64,000 nucleotides of DNA from Pelosinus baikalensis (GCF_020819555.1 NZ_JAJHJB010000016.1:44751-108750); one strand, 5' to 3'. Shown: positions 43,411-52,563, counted from the first letter of the stretch. Notes: generated from the sequence alone by a model not told the origin. Numbers and translations: made by a program.

Positions 43411-43455
43411 AAAATATCACAGCCACCTCTGACAAAGAGGTGGCTGTGATATTTT
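43411..43455. terminator. Perfect 20-bp hairpin, terminator-like
   Basis: AAAATATCACAGCCACCTCT and its exact complement around a GACAA loop. A and T runs at both feet allow function in both directions. It separates the Crp-like remnant from the iron-regulated exporter. Confidence 0.8.
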
Positions 43456-43498
43456 CTGGTGAATCGCTAATTTACATAGAAATAAAGCCAGAGCGTAA

Positions 43499-43528
43499 TT
43501 GACAGTGATTATCGTTATCGCATATAAT
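43499..43528 (+). promoter_or_regulatory. Fur-box promoter of the ABC exporter
   Basis: TTGACA (43499), 18-base spacer, TATAAT (43523). GACAGTGATTATCGTTATC (43501-43519) in the spacer matches the Fur consensus at 15 of 19 positions, the ideal place for iron-dependent repression. Confidence 0.8.
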
Positions 43529-43580
43529 TATGTTCATAATTGGCAGTATCAAAAAGGATACGTTTGAAGGGTGAGCAAAG

Positions 43581-45254
43581 GTGGAGCATTTTAGCCTATT
43601 ACAAGGGATCTGGAAGGTTGGTAACCATTATTGGCGATCGAAAGCAAAAAACTATGCGATATTGCTATTGCTGGTTATTATTGGGCTGAATATTACCAGT
43701 GTTTATATCCAGGTGTGGTTGAATCAATGGCGCAATGTGTTTTTCAATACATTACAGGACAGGGATATGGCGGCATTTCTGGATTCCTTATATCTTTGGG
43801 GTGGGTTGATCCTGGCGGCTTGGGCGGTAAGTGTCTACCAAAACTATCTGCGTCAGCTGTTGGCGGTGAGTTGGCGCAGCTGGCTGACCGATCGGCTATT
43901 GGGGGAATATTTGCAGTCAAAAAAATATTATTGTCTGCAACTTCAGGATAACGGTATTGATAATCCGGATCAGATGATTTGTGAAGATGTAAAATTATTT
44001 ATTGATTCCCTCTTGACGATTTTTTTGTGGTTCTTGTACAATCTTGGAATCCTATGCAGTTTTACATTGATTCTGTGGGAGTTGTCAGGTAGTTTTTCTT
44101 TGTCCTGGAGGGAGTCGAGTATCACAATTCCCGGTGATATGGTTTGGATTGCCTTGGGATATGCTTTGATGGTGGATTGTGTTATGGGGAAAATGGGTCA
44201 TCCCCTGGTACAGCTCAATTTTTTACAGCAACGTTATGAAGCAGATTTTCGTTTTGCCTTAGTGCGCCTGCGGGAATATGCAGAGGAGATTGCTTTGTAT
44301 TCAGGAGAGAAGCGGGAACGTCATTTGCTCAGGAATTATTTTAAAAAAGTGTATGATAATCTTCATAAATCCATGTGCAGGGGTACGGAGCCTCTTCCCT
44401 ACATTGTTGCGGTTCCGCGCTTTTTTAGCGGAGAGCTTCAACTGGGAGGACTGATGCAGATCACGGGAGCTTTTGAAAAGGTACAACGGTCGCTCCTGTT
44501 TTTTTCTAGTTGGTATAAAGAGATTACGGAGCTAAAAGCCATTGTAAAACGATTGGTTATTTTGATGGATACCATGGAAGAGTTTAAGCGATTAGACCAG
44601 AAACAGTCGATTCGGATTATTAACGCTCCTGACTCGGCTTTTTCGGTAGAGAATTTGAACCTCAAGCTGCCAAATGGGGAGCTATTGCTGGACAACTTTG
44701 CCATGAGGCTGCAGCCTGGTGAATCTTTGCTGATTACCGGATCATCTGGTTGTGGCAAAAGTACATTGATCAAGGCAATTGCCGGAATTTGGCCTTTTGG
44801 CGAGGGGCATATTCACATTCCCCAGAATCAGCAGTGTTTGTTTTTACCCCAGTCGCCCTATTTACCTGTCGGGACCTTACGGGAAGCGCTGCTTTATCCA
44901 CGCTCCAGTCAGGAATATTCAGAGGAAGCGATTCAGGGGATTTTGAAGAAATGTTGTTTGGAGCATTTACTGGAACGCTTGGATGACCAGGAGAACTGGT
45001 CCCATGTTCTTTCTCTGGGCGAGCAGCAGCGCATTGCCTTTGCCCGGGCCATTTTACAGCGGCCGCAGTGGCTGTTTCTGGATGAGGCTACTTCTGGATT
45101 GGATGAAGCTACGGAGAAAAAGCTATATAGTCTGATTCGCAGTGAGTTAAAGGGCACGGGAGTAATGAGCGTTGGTCATCGTAAGGACTTAATTGTCTAT
45201 CATCAGAAAATCTTGACCATTAAAGGAAAAGGATGCTGGGATTTAGTGGCCTAA
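43581..45254 (+). CDS. ABC transporter, fused permease/ATPase (SbmA/YddA-like)
   Basis: 557 residues: membrane half with five to six helices (ILLLLVIIGLNITSVYIQVW; LNQWRNVFFNTLQDRDMAAF is the SbmA/ABC_membrane_2 hallmark) and a C-terminal ATPase (about 355-557; Walker A ITGSSGCGKSTLIKA, signature LSLGEQQRIAFARA, Walker B WLFLDEATSGLDE). Relatives handle peptides, cobalamin or siderophores; the Fur-box promoter argues for a siderophore or iron-complex substrate. Start GTG at 43581 follows AAGGGTGAG. Monocistronic. Confidence 0.9.
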   Translation: MEHFSLLQGIWKVGNHYWRSKAKNYAILLLLVIIGLNITSVYIQVWLNQWRNVFFNTLQDRDMAAFLDSLYLWGGLILAAWAVSVYQNYLRQLLAVSWRSWLTDRLLGEYLQSKKYYCLQLQDNGIDNPDQMICEDVKLFIDSLLTIFLWFLYNLGILCSFTLILWELSGSFSLSWRESSITIPGDMVWIALGYALMVDCVMGKMGHPLVQLNFLQQRYEADFRFALVRLREYAEEIALYSGEKRERHLLRNYFKKVYDNLHKSMCRGTEPLPYIVAVPRFFSGELQLGGLMQITGAFEKVQRSLLFFSSWYKEITELKAIVKRLVILMDTMEEFKRLDQKQSIRIINAPDSAFSVENLNLKLPNGELLLDNFAMRLQPGESLLITGSSGCGKSTLIKAIAGIWPFGEGHIHIPQNQQCLFLPQSPYLPVGTLREALLYPRSSQEYSEEAIQGILKKCCLEHLLERLDDQENWSHVLSLGEQQRIAFARAILQRPQWLFLDEATSGLDEATEKKLYSLIRSELKGTGVMSVGHRKDLIVYHQKILTIKGKGCWDLVA

Positions 45255-45264
45255 TAGAGATGAG

Positions 45265-45304
45265 TAAAGGCTGCCACACTATTTTTAGTGCGATAGCCCC
45301 TCTT
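45265..45304. repeat. Dispersed GGGGCTGTCGCACTA hairpin repeat
   Basis: GGCTGCCACACTATTTTTAG followed by TGCGATAGCCCC; close relative of 20571-20608. It follows the exporter gene and may serve as its terminator. Confidence 0.7.
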
Positions 45305-45342
45305 CATATTAAAGGAGGACACTCTGACGTAAAATTAGTGTT

Positions 45343-45381
45343 AAAATGAGGACCACCCATTAGACAGGTGGTCCTCATTTT
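45343..45381. terminator. Bidirectional intrinsic terminator
   Basis: AAAATGAGGACCACC and its exact complement around a 9-base loop between convergent exporter and receptor genes. Confidence 0.85.
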
Positions 45382-45400
45382 ATGTAGTTATATTTTCAGA

Positions 45401-47551
45401 CTACCAGTGGTGGGTTGCAGTCAGCAATACTGTCCGTTCTTCACCTGCGTATCCATAGGATGCCTCGTACTTCCTGTCAAATAAGTTTCGGACGTTGAGG
45501 GCGTAATGCCAATCAGCCAAGTCATAGCGGATTAAGGCATCGGCTACCACCACGTCGCTGAGTTTAACCGTGTTCGCAGCATTGTACCGGGAACCAATAT
45601 ATCGCACTCCTGCGCCGTAGCTCAGACCTTTAGAAATCGTGTTTGGTGTGGCAGTATCTAGCCACAGGGCAGCATTATGCCGTGAAACACTCTGGGTTCG
45701 AAGACCGATTTCTGTAGGATCGCTGCTTTTAGTCTTTTTTGAATCCAGCAATGTATAGGAAGCTGTAAGATTCAAGCCTTTAAAGACAGGCATGTTGGCT
45801 TCCAATTCCAGGCCTTTGGAGGTGATTTCGCCTACTTGTACGTTAAACCACTCACTGGGAGTGTTCAGTGGGTCAGAGGTCAACACATTTTGTTTGCGTA
45901 GGTCGAAAATGGAGGCTGTAAAACGTGCATTCATGCTCTCAGGCTCATATTGAATGCCTAGCTCATATTGTTTGCCCGTTGTTGGGTCGAAAATTTTACC
46001 ATGGCGATCTTGACCTTCCACTGGCTCAAATGATTCAGAGTAGCTGATGTACGGTGACAGCCCACGCCCAGCATGATATACCATTCCCACGCGCCCCGTA
46101 AAAGCATCAGCTGTTTGACGTGTCCTTACTCCAGTCTGAGGGTTAACGGCGTCACGATCATAATGATCGTGACGACCGCCGAGCAGCGCTGTCCATTTAT
46201 CGCCAAATTTAATCTGGTCCTGGGCATAAAGGCCGGTTTGTTTAACGGTAGCCTTATAGATCAACGAAGTTTCTGGCTTAGTCAAAGATTGATCATACTT
46301 CAAATTGTCAAGGTCGATATCCGCGGTACTGCCACCTTCGCCGTAACGTCTTTCTAAATCACCCTTCCGATAGTCAATTCCCACAATAGATTGATGGTTT
46401 AAAACGCCACTCTTCCATTTAGCCTCTCCATAGGTATCGAAGGTATAGGAATCTGCGGTTTCATCGTAAATATACAATGGACTCAGTGCCATGGTGTGCC
46501 CATCGGGCTGTAGAGTTGCTGAGTTCATATTATAGACTGTACCCACATGACCATAGCGAAAATTTTGATGAAGAGACCAGACATCATTCACCTTGTGATC
46601 TAGGAGATAGCCGTAATAATACTGCTCCCGGTCATAACCAGTCCAGCCTGGTATGCCTAAAAAATATTTTTTAGAAACTCCATAAAGATTATCACCAGGA
46701 TGATAAATACTATTTCCAGTATTTCCGGGTAAGCAAACGGCCAACAGCCGAACCATTACGGGAAATACAACTACAAGGCGGCAGCGACCACTTTCGCAGT
46801 GCCGCTCTTGATCTTGGAGGGCAGGTAGATGGACAGGAAAACCTAACCTTCCGTTTGACTGCGCTGGCTCGTGACCAGGATTTATCAGATAACTATAGTA
46901 GTACCAAACGTACCTTCATCGCCCCCTCTCTTGCCTGGAAAATCAGCAAGAACACTAACGTGACCTTCCAGTCTCAGTACATAAAAGATCGTCACTATAG
47001 TTAAACATACCACCGGGCGAACCGCCGCCGTAGAGGGTAGAAGCAGGGCCACGCAGAATCTCTAGGCGATCCATGCCGTAGGGTTCAAAATCCCATATTG
47101 CGAAATTGTTGCCAAACAAACTCAAGCCGTCCACACGAGTACCCTCATAACCGACACTAAATCCTCGCACAAGGCTCCAGTTCCAGCGTGGATCGTTACC
47201 ATATGGTTGGGCAGTGATACCAGCGCTATATTCCAAGGCCTTTGCCAAGTTAGTTACACCACGGGCGTTAAGCTGGTCCCGTGTTACTACACTGATGGAC
47301 TGCGGTATATCGCGGAGCGCTGCATCGGTCTTGGTACCGATTGTGCTGCGTTTGGCTAAGTTATCTTTGTCTGCCGTTACTTCAACGCCTTCCAACGTGA
47401 ATTCAGATTGGGGCGAAGCGATATCGGCTACAGCACTTTGGGGTTCAATTGCCTCTTCAGCGGAGGCAGCATTAGGCCACTGCCAGAGCAGGCTGCTGCC
47501 TAGCAAGGCATACAGAAGTTTTTTTCTGGCATGAGATGTTGTTTTTTCCAT
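45401..47551 (-). pseudogene. TonB-dependent siderophore receptor with an inverted internal segment
   Basis: Outer-membrane ferric-siderophore receptor. N-terminal part (47551 down to about 46998): signal peptide (KKLLYALLGSSLLWQWPNAA), then EFTLEGVEVTADKDN and the plug domain up to GGGSPGGMFNY. C-terminal part (about 46727 to 45401): barrel from GNSIYHPGDNLYG to the terminal NLFDRKYEASYGYAG and TATHHW with C-terminal Trp. The missing piece of about 90 residues (VSKRPTAEPLREIQLQGGSD ...) is present but lies on the plus strand at 46728-46997. Flipping it restores one continuous receptor of about 730 residues. As it stands the gene makes no functional barrel. ATG at 47551 has AGGAGT upstream. 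Confidence 0.9.
46728..46997 (+). other. Inverted receptor segment
   Basis: Plus-strand codons read VSKRPTAEPLREIQLQGGSD, HFRSAALDLGG, and on through FIAPSLAWKISKNTNVTFQS to YIKDRHYS, exactly the plug-barrel junction missing from the flanking receptor gene. No long inverted repeats flank it; the ends lie near CCGGG (46727) and the palindrome ACTATAGT (about 46995). Confidence 0.9.
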
Positions 47552-47613
47552 AGTATCGACTCCTTGGTTCATCAGGGTGATTTTCGTTGCTGGCCTAACA
47601 GCAAAAATCATAT

Positions 47614-47632
47614 GATAAAAATAATCAATATC
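47614..47632 (-). promoter_or_regulatory. Fur-box-like site before the receptor gene
   Basis: On the minus strand GATATTGATTATTTTTATC matches the Fur consensus at 15 of 19 positions, 60 bases before the receptor start codon and about 75 bases after the predicted transcription start. Confidence 0.65.
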
Positions 47633-47681
47633 AATAAAATTGCTTAGCTTATTACATTCACTAGTGACAATTAGCCCTACT

Positions 47682-47743
47682 AGGATTAGTAAATAGTGGA
47701 CTAACCTGGATCTATTATAGCAAGGCTTTTTTTATAGAGTCAA
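47682..47743 (-). promoter_or_regulatory. Promoter with dyad at +1, siderophore receptor
   Basis: Minus strand TTGACT (47743-47738), 18-base spacer ending CTTGC, TATAAT (47719-47714), then AGGTTAGT...ACTAATCCT (47707-47682) as an inverted repeat with one bulge. Confidence 0.75.
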
Positions 47744-47799
47744 TTGAAGGAGAAGGTGATTTTTGGGGGTGTAAAGAATCAATCAGTAGCCTATGATGT

Positions 47800-47812
47800 G
47801 AGAATAATTATC
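47800..47812 (+). promoter_or_regulatory. Fur-box-like dyad before the intact AraC regulator
   Basis: GAGAATAATTATC matches the 6-1-6 Fur dyad except for one position in one arm; it lies in the divergent spacer between receptor and regulator. Confidence 0.55.
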
Positions 47813-47990
47813 ATACTATAGGCTGCTGTTTGAGATGATTTTGCGATTTAAAACCGTATCCTAGTGGTATTTGGCAGTATGAAATTACGATACAGGTTAT
47901 TTTTTTATACTGATTCCATGTTATGATAAAGAAACAGATTACGTGAATTAAACTCTAACGTCTCGCCAATTGTTGGAAAGGAAGATCGCC

Positions 47991-48974
47991 GTGGGAACGA
48001 ATGAATACTTGACAGGCAGTGCGGAGTTGGCCGCCCAGTTAGGCTGTACAAAAATTAATCAGAATAATGTTGTTGAATATTGCTTACCGCCAGAACATGG
48101 TGACAGCTGGCTGATGGAAGCACATCCTTCTGCTGGATTATTTGTTACTAACGCCTACGTTACTTTGCTGAAGCCCGTAGTCAGGGAATATGACATCAGG
48201 CAGAATGGGCGGTGGCTATGCTCGGTGACTAATGGTGTGATTACGATTCTAGAGCCTGGAAAGAAAGCACGGCGGCTACAGCCCGGTATTCATTTAGTGC
48301 AGACAGGAAGGCAGCCATTTAAAATTGTATTCGACGCTGATGCACCAATTTGGTTTACCAGTATTTGGCTGTTTGATGAATGGATTCATGTACATTTGCG
48401 AGATAAATCAGTAGAGCCGTCTTACAATTTCGCTGATTATGATGGGTGGCAGTTTGCCCAGTATAATACTCCGGACATCCTGTTGTTATTTGAGCAACTA
48501 AAATATGCCCTAAGAATTGCCAGTGTACCGTTAATGTATTATGAGAATAAGATCGGCGAATTGCTGGCATTGATTATACGCAATGTTCGTTATGAATGGT
48601 TTTGGAAAAGGCAGCTGCAAGAAGAGCGGCGCCGTTATGTTACGTATCAAAACAAGAAATATATGTTTTTGGTCAAGGAGGAACTTGATAAAAACATTTT
48701 AAATCCGCCCTCAATTAAACAGCTTACGACCATTGCCGGAATGGGTGCAACCAAACTGCGCCAATGCTTTAAGGGAACCTTCGGAATTACCATGGATGAA
48801 TATGTGCGCCAGGAGAAGATGAAAGAAGCCATGCGGCTGTTGTCAAATGATGACCTGAACATTAAAAATATTGCGGCGGCAGTTGGCTATAAGAACAGCA
48901 GTCAATTGATCGCCAACTTCAAAAAAGTACATGGTTTTACGCCTAATGAGTTTAGGAAGTTGTTCGGTTTGTAG
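47991..48974 (+). CDS. PchR-like AraC regulator, intact (paralogue 3)
   Basis: 327 residues. N-terminal effector domain without known fold name, starting MGTNEYLTGSAELAAQLGCT, with the conserved GKKARRLQPGIHLVQTGRQP turn; C-terminal AraC DNA-binding domain with both helix-turn-helices (SIKQLTTIAGMGATKLRQCF; NIKNIAAAVGYKNSSQLIAN, then FKKVHGFTPNEFRKLF). GTG at 47991 is chosen because GGAAG lies 6 bases upstream and because the paralogues start at the same place. PchR-type proteins sense a ferric siderophore and activate the cognate receptor, which here is the divergent gene at 45401-47551. A Fur-like site lies between them. Confidence 0.92.
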   Translation: MGTNEYLTGSAELAAQLGCTKINQNNVVEYCLPPEHGDSWLMEAHPSAGLFVTNAYVTLLKPVVREYDIRQNGRWLCSVTNGVITILEPGKKARRLQPGIHLVQTGRQPFKIVFDADAPIWFTSIWLFDEWIHVHLRDKSVEPSYNFADYDGWQFAQYNTPDILLLFEQLKYALRIASVPLMYYENKIGELLALIIRNVRYEWFWKRQLQEERRRYVTYQNKKYMFLVKEELDKNILNPPSIKQLTTIAGMGATKLRQCFKGTFGITMDEYVRQEKMKEAMRLLSNDDLNIKNIAAAVGYKNSSQLIANFKKVHGFTPNEFRKLFGL

Positions 48975-49086
48975 CTGAAAGTGGCTCATGAAAAAATAGG
49001 TCTTCATAAGCAATATATAGGGCTGAAAGATATATTTATGGTATTGATTATTAGACAGTTTATATTATAAAATAATAATTAAATAT

Positions 49087-49105
49087 GAGAATGATAACCA
49101 GTAAT
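49087..49105 (+). promoter_or_regulatory. Fur-box-like site
   Basis: GAGAATGATAACCAGTAAT matches the Fur consensus at about 15 of 19 positions, 75 bases before the inverse-autotransporter gene. Confidence 0.6.
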
Positions 49106-49180
49106 TGGAAAAATTTTAGCAATCATTCTAGATGCACATAGGGGTTGTTAGCATAGCTTCAGTCGAAAGGGAGGATGCAG

Positions 49181-50047
49181 ATGAGAAAAATAATATCCAT
49201 TTTGATGCTTTTATCCATAATGCTGCAGCCCATTGGCTCTGCGGAGGAGGTTAGCGTAGAAGATGGATTAACCAGGGTGGGAAATTCGTATATTGTCCAG
49301 GGGATTCAAGACTTTAAACGAAATGAATTTCCTATCTGGCTGCAGCGTACGGATATTGGGTTCCGTTTTCAAACGGACGGTACGCCAATCTATTCAATCG
49401 AAACCATCCAGCCAATTGGAGTTCCTTCCGATCAGATTACCAATTTCACACAGTTCAGATTGGGCAATGATTTAAGTGCAGGTACAGTGGCTAATCTTAT
49501 CCTTGGGCGGCGTATCTTTTCGGCTGATAAGACGTCAATGTATACTGTGAATACTTTTTATGATCATGGATTCAAATATGGACATGGCCGGGTTGGAGGA
49601 GGTCTTGAATATGCTAACGGACGTAACAAATACCAGGCCAATATGTATTATAATATTTCCGGTGAAAAAATGGTTGATCCTTCCAATGCAATTTACGAAC
49701 GTGCTTTGAGTGGGTATGATTATTCCGTTGGAACTACGTTTGCATATGCACCATGGGCACAAGTATACATAAAGGGGTACTCGTGGGATTATAATAATTC
49801 CATTGATGACGTTGATTTTAAGATCTATACACAATTGCAAGTCACTCCAAGGTTGAATATTGAATTCGGCTATTTGGATGATAACGGCGGGGAGCATTAT
49901 GGAAAAATATTTTATTCACTTGGACACAAAGGGCCGGCAATGATAGAAAAAGGCAAAAGGATCTTTAGAAGTGAGGATGAAAAGACTGTTCTTGCAACAA
50001 AATCTCTGGAGAAGGTCCAACGTAAAAACGATATTTATGTAGAATGA
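49181..50047 (+). CDS. Inverse-autotransporter-like beta-barrel protein
   Basis: 288 residues with a signal peptide (MRKIISILMLLSIMLQPIGS). The mature part is rich in alternating aromatic strands: GTVANLILGRRIFSADKTSM, YTVNTFYDHGFKYGHGRVGG, YEYANGRNKY-like and GYDYSVGTTFAYAPWAQVYI, the order seen in the intimin/invasin inverse-autotransporter barrel. There is no passenger domain, so it may be a plain outer-membrane barrel. ATG at 49181 is 6 bases after GGGAGG. A Fur-like site upstream suggests iron control; role unknown. Confidence 0.7.
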   Translation: MRKIISILMLLSIMLQPIGSAEEVSVEDGLTRVGNSYIVQGIQDFKRNEFPIWLQRTDIGFRFQTDGTPIYSIETIQPIGVPSDQITNFTQFRLGNDLSAGTVANLILGRRIFSADKTSMYTVNTFYDHGFKYGHGRVGGGLEYANGRNKYQANMYYNISGEKMVDPSNAIYERALSGYDYSVGTTFAYAPWAQVYIKGYSWDYNNSIDDVDFKIYTQLQVTPRLNIEFGYLDDNGGEHYGKIFYSLGHKGPAMIEKGKRIFRSEDEKTVLATKSLEKVQRKNDIYVE

Positions 50048-50277
50048 TTCATAAACTGCATCCCTAAATTCTTTGGCGGCCGGAGGGTAGTTCATGGCAT
50101 CCACATAAAAGTCTACGATTTCCTTAATATTTGCTACGGCATTAGGAGTTATATTAACCTGATACTTGCTGTCCTGACTGTTCATGTATACGCTCCTTTA
50201 GGTACTGGTCAATGTCAGTCATTACTGCATCCAATGGCAGGGATTTGCCTTGTCGGATTTCGGCTTCGGAGCCTGTG
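50048..50277 (-). pseudogene. Truncated second copy of the toxin-antitoxin pair
   Basis: Nearly identical to 55990-56215. It encodes the antitoxin C-terminus (AEIRQGKSLPLDAVMTDIDQ ...) overlapping the toxin start (MNSQDSKYQVNITPNAVANI) but stops matching after about 46 toxin residues, where the frame runs into unrelated DNA. It interrupts the ABC transporter remnant and abuts the stop of the barrel gene. Confidence 0.88.
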
Positions 50278-50728
50278 CTTTTTGGGCGGCGGCTATAACC
50301 TGTTCTTCCGTCGCATTTTTTAAGCTATAGGTAATATTTTCAAACACCGTGCCAGTAAATAAGTATACATCCTGCAGTACCATACTCACATTATCCCGCA
50401 GGCTTTTTAGGGATACATCTTTAAGGTCGCAGTTATCAATTAAGATGCTGCCCTGCACTGGGTCATGGTAGGCGCCGTAATGGCCTGAATATCCCCGGGT
50501 AAAGGAGCATAATGCCTGTAGGGCATAGGCGGCCAGCAGGGTTAGTCCCATTTCCAGGGCCTTGGTTGCAATTTCTGGATCGCTCTTTGTCGCAAGGGCC
50601 GTCAGTTCCTTTATCACCCATGGTGCGTATAATTGTGTAAGAGTCAATAATATGATGGAGATCATCGACAAAATAAGGTAGCCCCAGTATTTTTTGGCAC
50701 CAAGGATAACCCGGATACATACTTTCAT
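50278..50728 (-). pseudogene. Remnant of an MsbA-type ABC exporter
   Basis: Starts like a full exporter (MKVCIRVILGAKKYWGYLIL, two helices), then jumps from the membrane domain (SFTRGYSGHYGAYHDP) to the middle of an ATPase domain (VQGSILIDNCDLKDVSLKSL, then NVSMVLQDVYLFTGTVFENI). About 300 residues including Walker A are missing and the C-terminus is lost to the toxin-antitoxin fragment. Non-functional. It keeps the island's typical promoter upstream. Confidence 0.85.
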
Positions 50729-50783
50729 GGTAACGATAAACCTGCCTCTCAATTTTAAAAATCATCAGTGATACCGTGCAGTT

Positions 50784-50836
50784 GTCACTCCGGTGACTCC
50801 TTGGTCATTATAGCAAGTTGATTTTATATGCGTCAA
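50784..50836 (-). promoter_or_regulatory. Promoter with dyad at +1, ABC exporter remnant
   Basis: Minus strand TTGACG (50836-50831), 18-base spacer ending CTTGC, TATAAT (50812-50807), then GTCAC-n4-GTGAC (50797-50784). Confidence 0.7.
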
Positions 50837-51312
50837 CTGCTGAGGAAGATGATTGCAGCAGGTTGAAGAACAAGTTGAGGGACCCATCAAGTGAGTGTTT
50901 TTCATATTTCTTCAACCATATGTTAAGTTTTTATCATGTTAAATTAGAGTATAATTAAATTATTTCGGGATCAATAGTTAAGATGCTGATGATAAGAAAC
51001 GTGAATGAAAAGGGCAGCACCTTCCCGAGGGAATGGTACTGCCTTTTGAAGTGGGGTACTAGTAAGAGCATAATGCCGCGTAAAGATATCAAAATCCCGT
51101 TATTTAGACAGTTAATCCTTGTTACGATTTACTATAAATCCACTGTCGCTGACAATAATAAGGTACGTGGTGCACCAATGGCTAAGGCTCCTCCTGTAGT
51201 TCCTGTCCAATGACGACCAATTTTGTATTTGTTATCAGATGTAATGCATGTTATCCTGAAAGCAGCAAATGAAAAAGATCAATTCACTTTCCCCTAAAGA
51301 AAGGATGATAGT
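50837..51312. other. Gene-free region with a duplicated terminator-like hairpin
   Basis: About 475 bases without a supportable gene. A hairpin at 51013-51047 (GGCAGCACC-TTCCC-gag-GGGAA-TGGTACTGCC, then TTTT) resembles the one after the AraC gene at 52328-52360, so it may be the surviving terminator of a deleted regulator copy. Confidence 0.45.
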
Positions 51313-52300
51313 ATGAATACACAGAACGATAACTTGCTGGGAAGCGAGGGACTGGCAGCACAATTAGGCGGTAAAAAGAGTAATTATAGAAATGGAATTC
51401 AATATAAATTAGAGCCAGAAGCTGACAATAGCTGGCTCGTTGATATTCACCCTGCGCCAGGGCTGACTCTAACCAGAGCTTATTTTAAACCAATAGAGAC
51501 AATCACTAGAATCTACACCTTTCCAGACAACTGCCTGTGGCTATGCTCTTTCGATTCTGGCAATCTAATTATTACTGAGAAAGGCAAAAAAGGCCCGGCG
51601 GCTACAGCCAGGCATGCATCTTATTGTTCATCAGGGCCGGCCTGTCAAGGTAACCTTTACTGCTCCTGACCGACAGGTTTACACCAGCATTACGATATGT
51701 GATCACTTTATTGCCGAGTACTTCAAAAATCGGCCTCAGGAACAGCTCTTTACCGCGAAAGATGCTTTGACCTGGAGCCTACTCCAGTATGATACTCCGG
51801 AGATTATGCTGATTTTTGATCAATTGAAATGTGCCGTTATAAATGCCCAAATCTCTTTGGTTTATTATGAGGGTAAAGCAATTGAACTTCTCTCCATCCT
51901 TCAGCGTAATCAGGAGTATGAGATAGGTTGGAAGAAATATCTGAAGGGCGAGCGTAAGAATCACCTGAGTTATCAAAATCGGAAGTACATTTGGTTGGTT
52001 AAAGCGGAACTGGATCGGAATATCCTTGCGCCACCTAAACTTGATAAACTGGCGATCCTGGCAGAAATGAGCGTGCCTAAACTTTATCGTTGTTTTAAAC
52101 GCTGGTATGGAATGACGATCGCTGACTATGTACGGGGAGAAAAAATGAAATATGCCATGCGCCTGTTGTGGAGTGATGAGCTTAGCATAAAAAACATCGC
52201 CGAAACGGTGGGTTATGAAAGCCATGGTAAGTTTACCGCCGCCTTTAAAAAAGTCCATGGTTTCACTCCCAGCCAATTTAGGAAATCCTTTAATTTGTAG
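51313..52300 (+). pseudogene. PchR-like AraC regulator with +1 frameshift (paralogue 4)
   Basis: Same family as 47991-48974. Frame 1 (MNTQNDNLLGSEGLAAQLGG ... TEKGKK) passes to the next frame at the homopolymer stretch 51585-51595 (six A, then GG CCC); one G too many explains the shift, as ARRLQPGMHLIVHQGRP then follows. The rest is intact, with helix-turn-helices KLDKLAILAEMSVPKLYRCF and LSIKNIAETVGYESHGKF. AAAGGATGATAGT precedes the ATG. Real decay, slippage-controlled switching or sequence error are all possible. Confidence 0.85.
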
Positions 52301-52327
52301 CGATAGCAAGATATATCAACGCGAAAA

Positions 52328-52360
52328 TCAGTACCTTTTCCGGGAGAATGGTGCTGAAAA
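52328..52360 (+). terminator. Terminator-like hairpin after the AraC gene
   Basis: TCAGTACC...GGTGCTGA around TTTTCCGGGAGAAT; weak T tail. Similar to 51013-51047. Confidence 0.5.
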
Positions 52361-52506
52361 TGTGATTATAAATACTCCGAAATGATATATTTATGCTCTT
52401 TTATATCACGACATTATTTGTGTTATCGTAGTAATAATGCTGGTTATCTTTCCTTTGTAAGGGGAAGGCAGGTTTGGGTGGAGCCGTTTATACCGAGCTA
52501 GAATAC

Positions 52507-52563
52507 TTGACGAATGAAAGAACGGGTTGTTATACTAATAAAGGTCATCAACTTTCAGTTGAT
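52507..52563 (+). promoter_or_regulatory. Promoter with dyad near +1, PepSY gene
   Basis: TTGACG (52507), 18-base spacer, TATACT (52531), then ATCAACT-ttc-AGTTGAT (52547-52563), a perfect 7-3-7 dyad starting at about +4. Plus-strand member of the promoter family in this island. Confidence 0.7.

Noticed and set aside
50983..51213. 76-residue plus-strand ORF
   Set aside because: No ribosome site, no recognisable family, and it contains a terminator-like hairpin.
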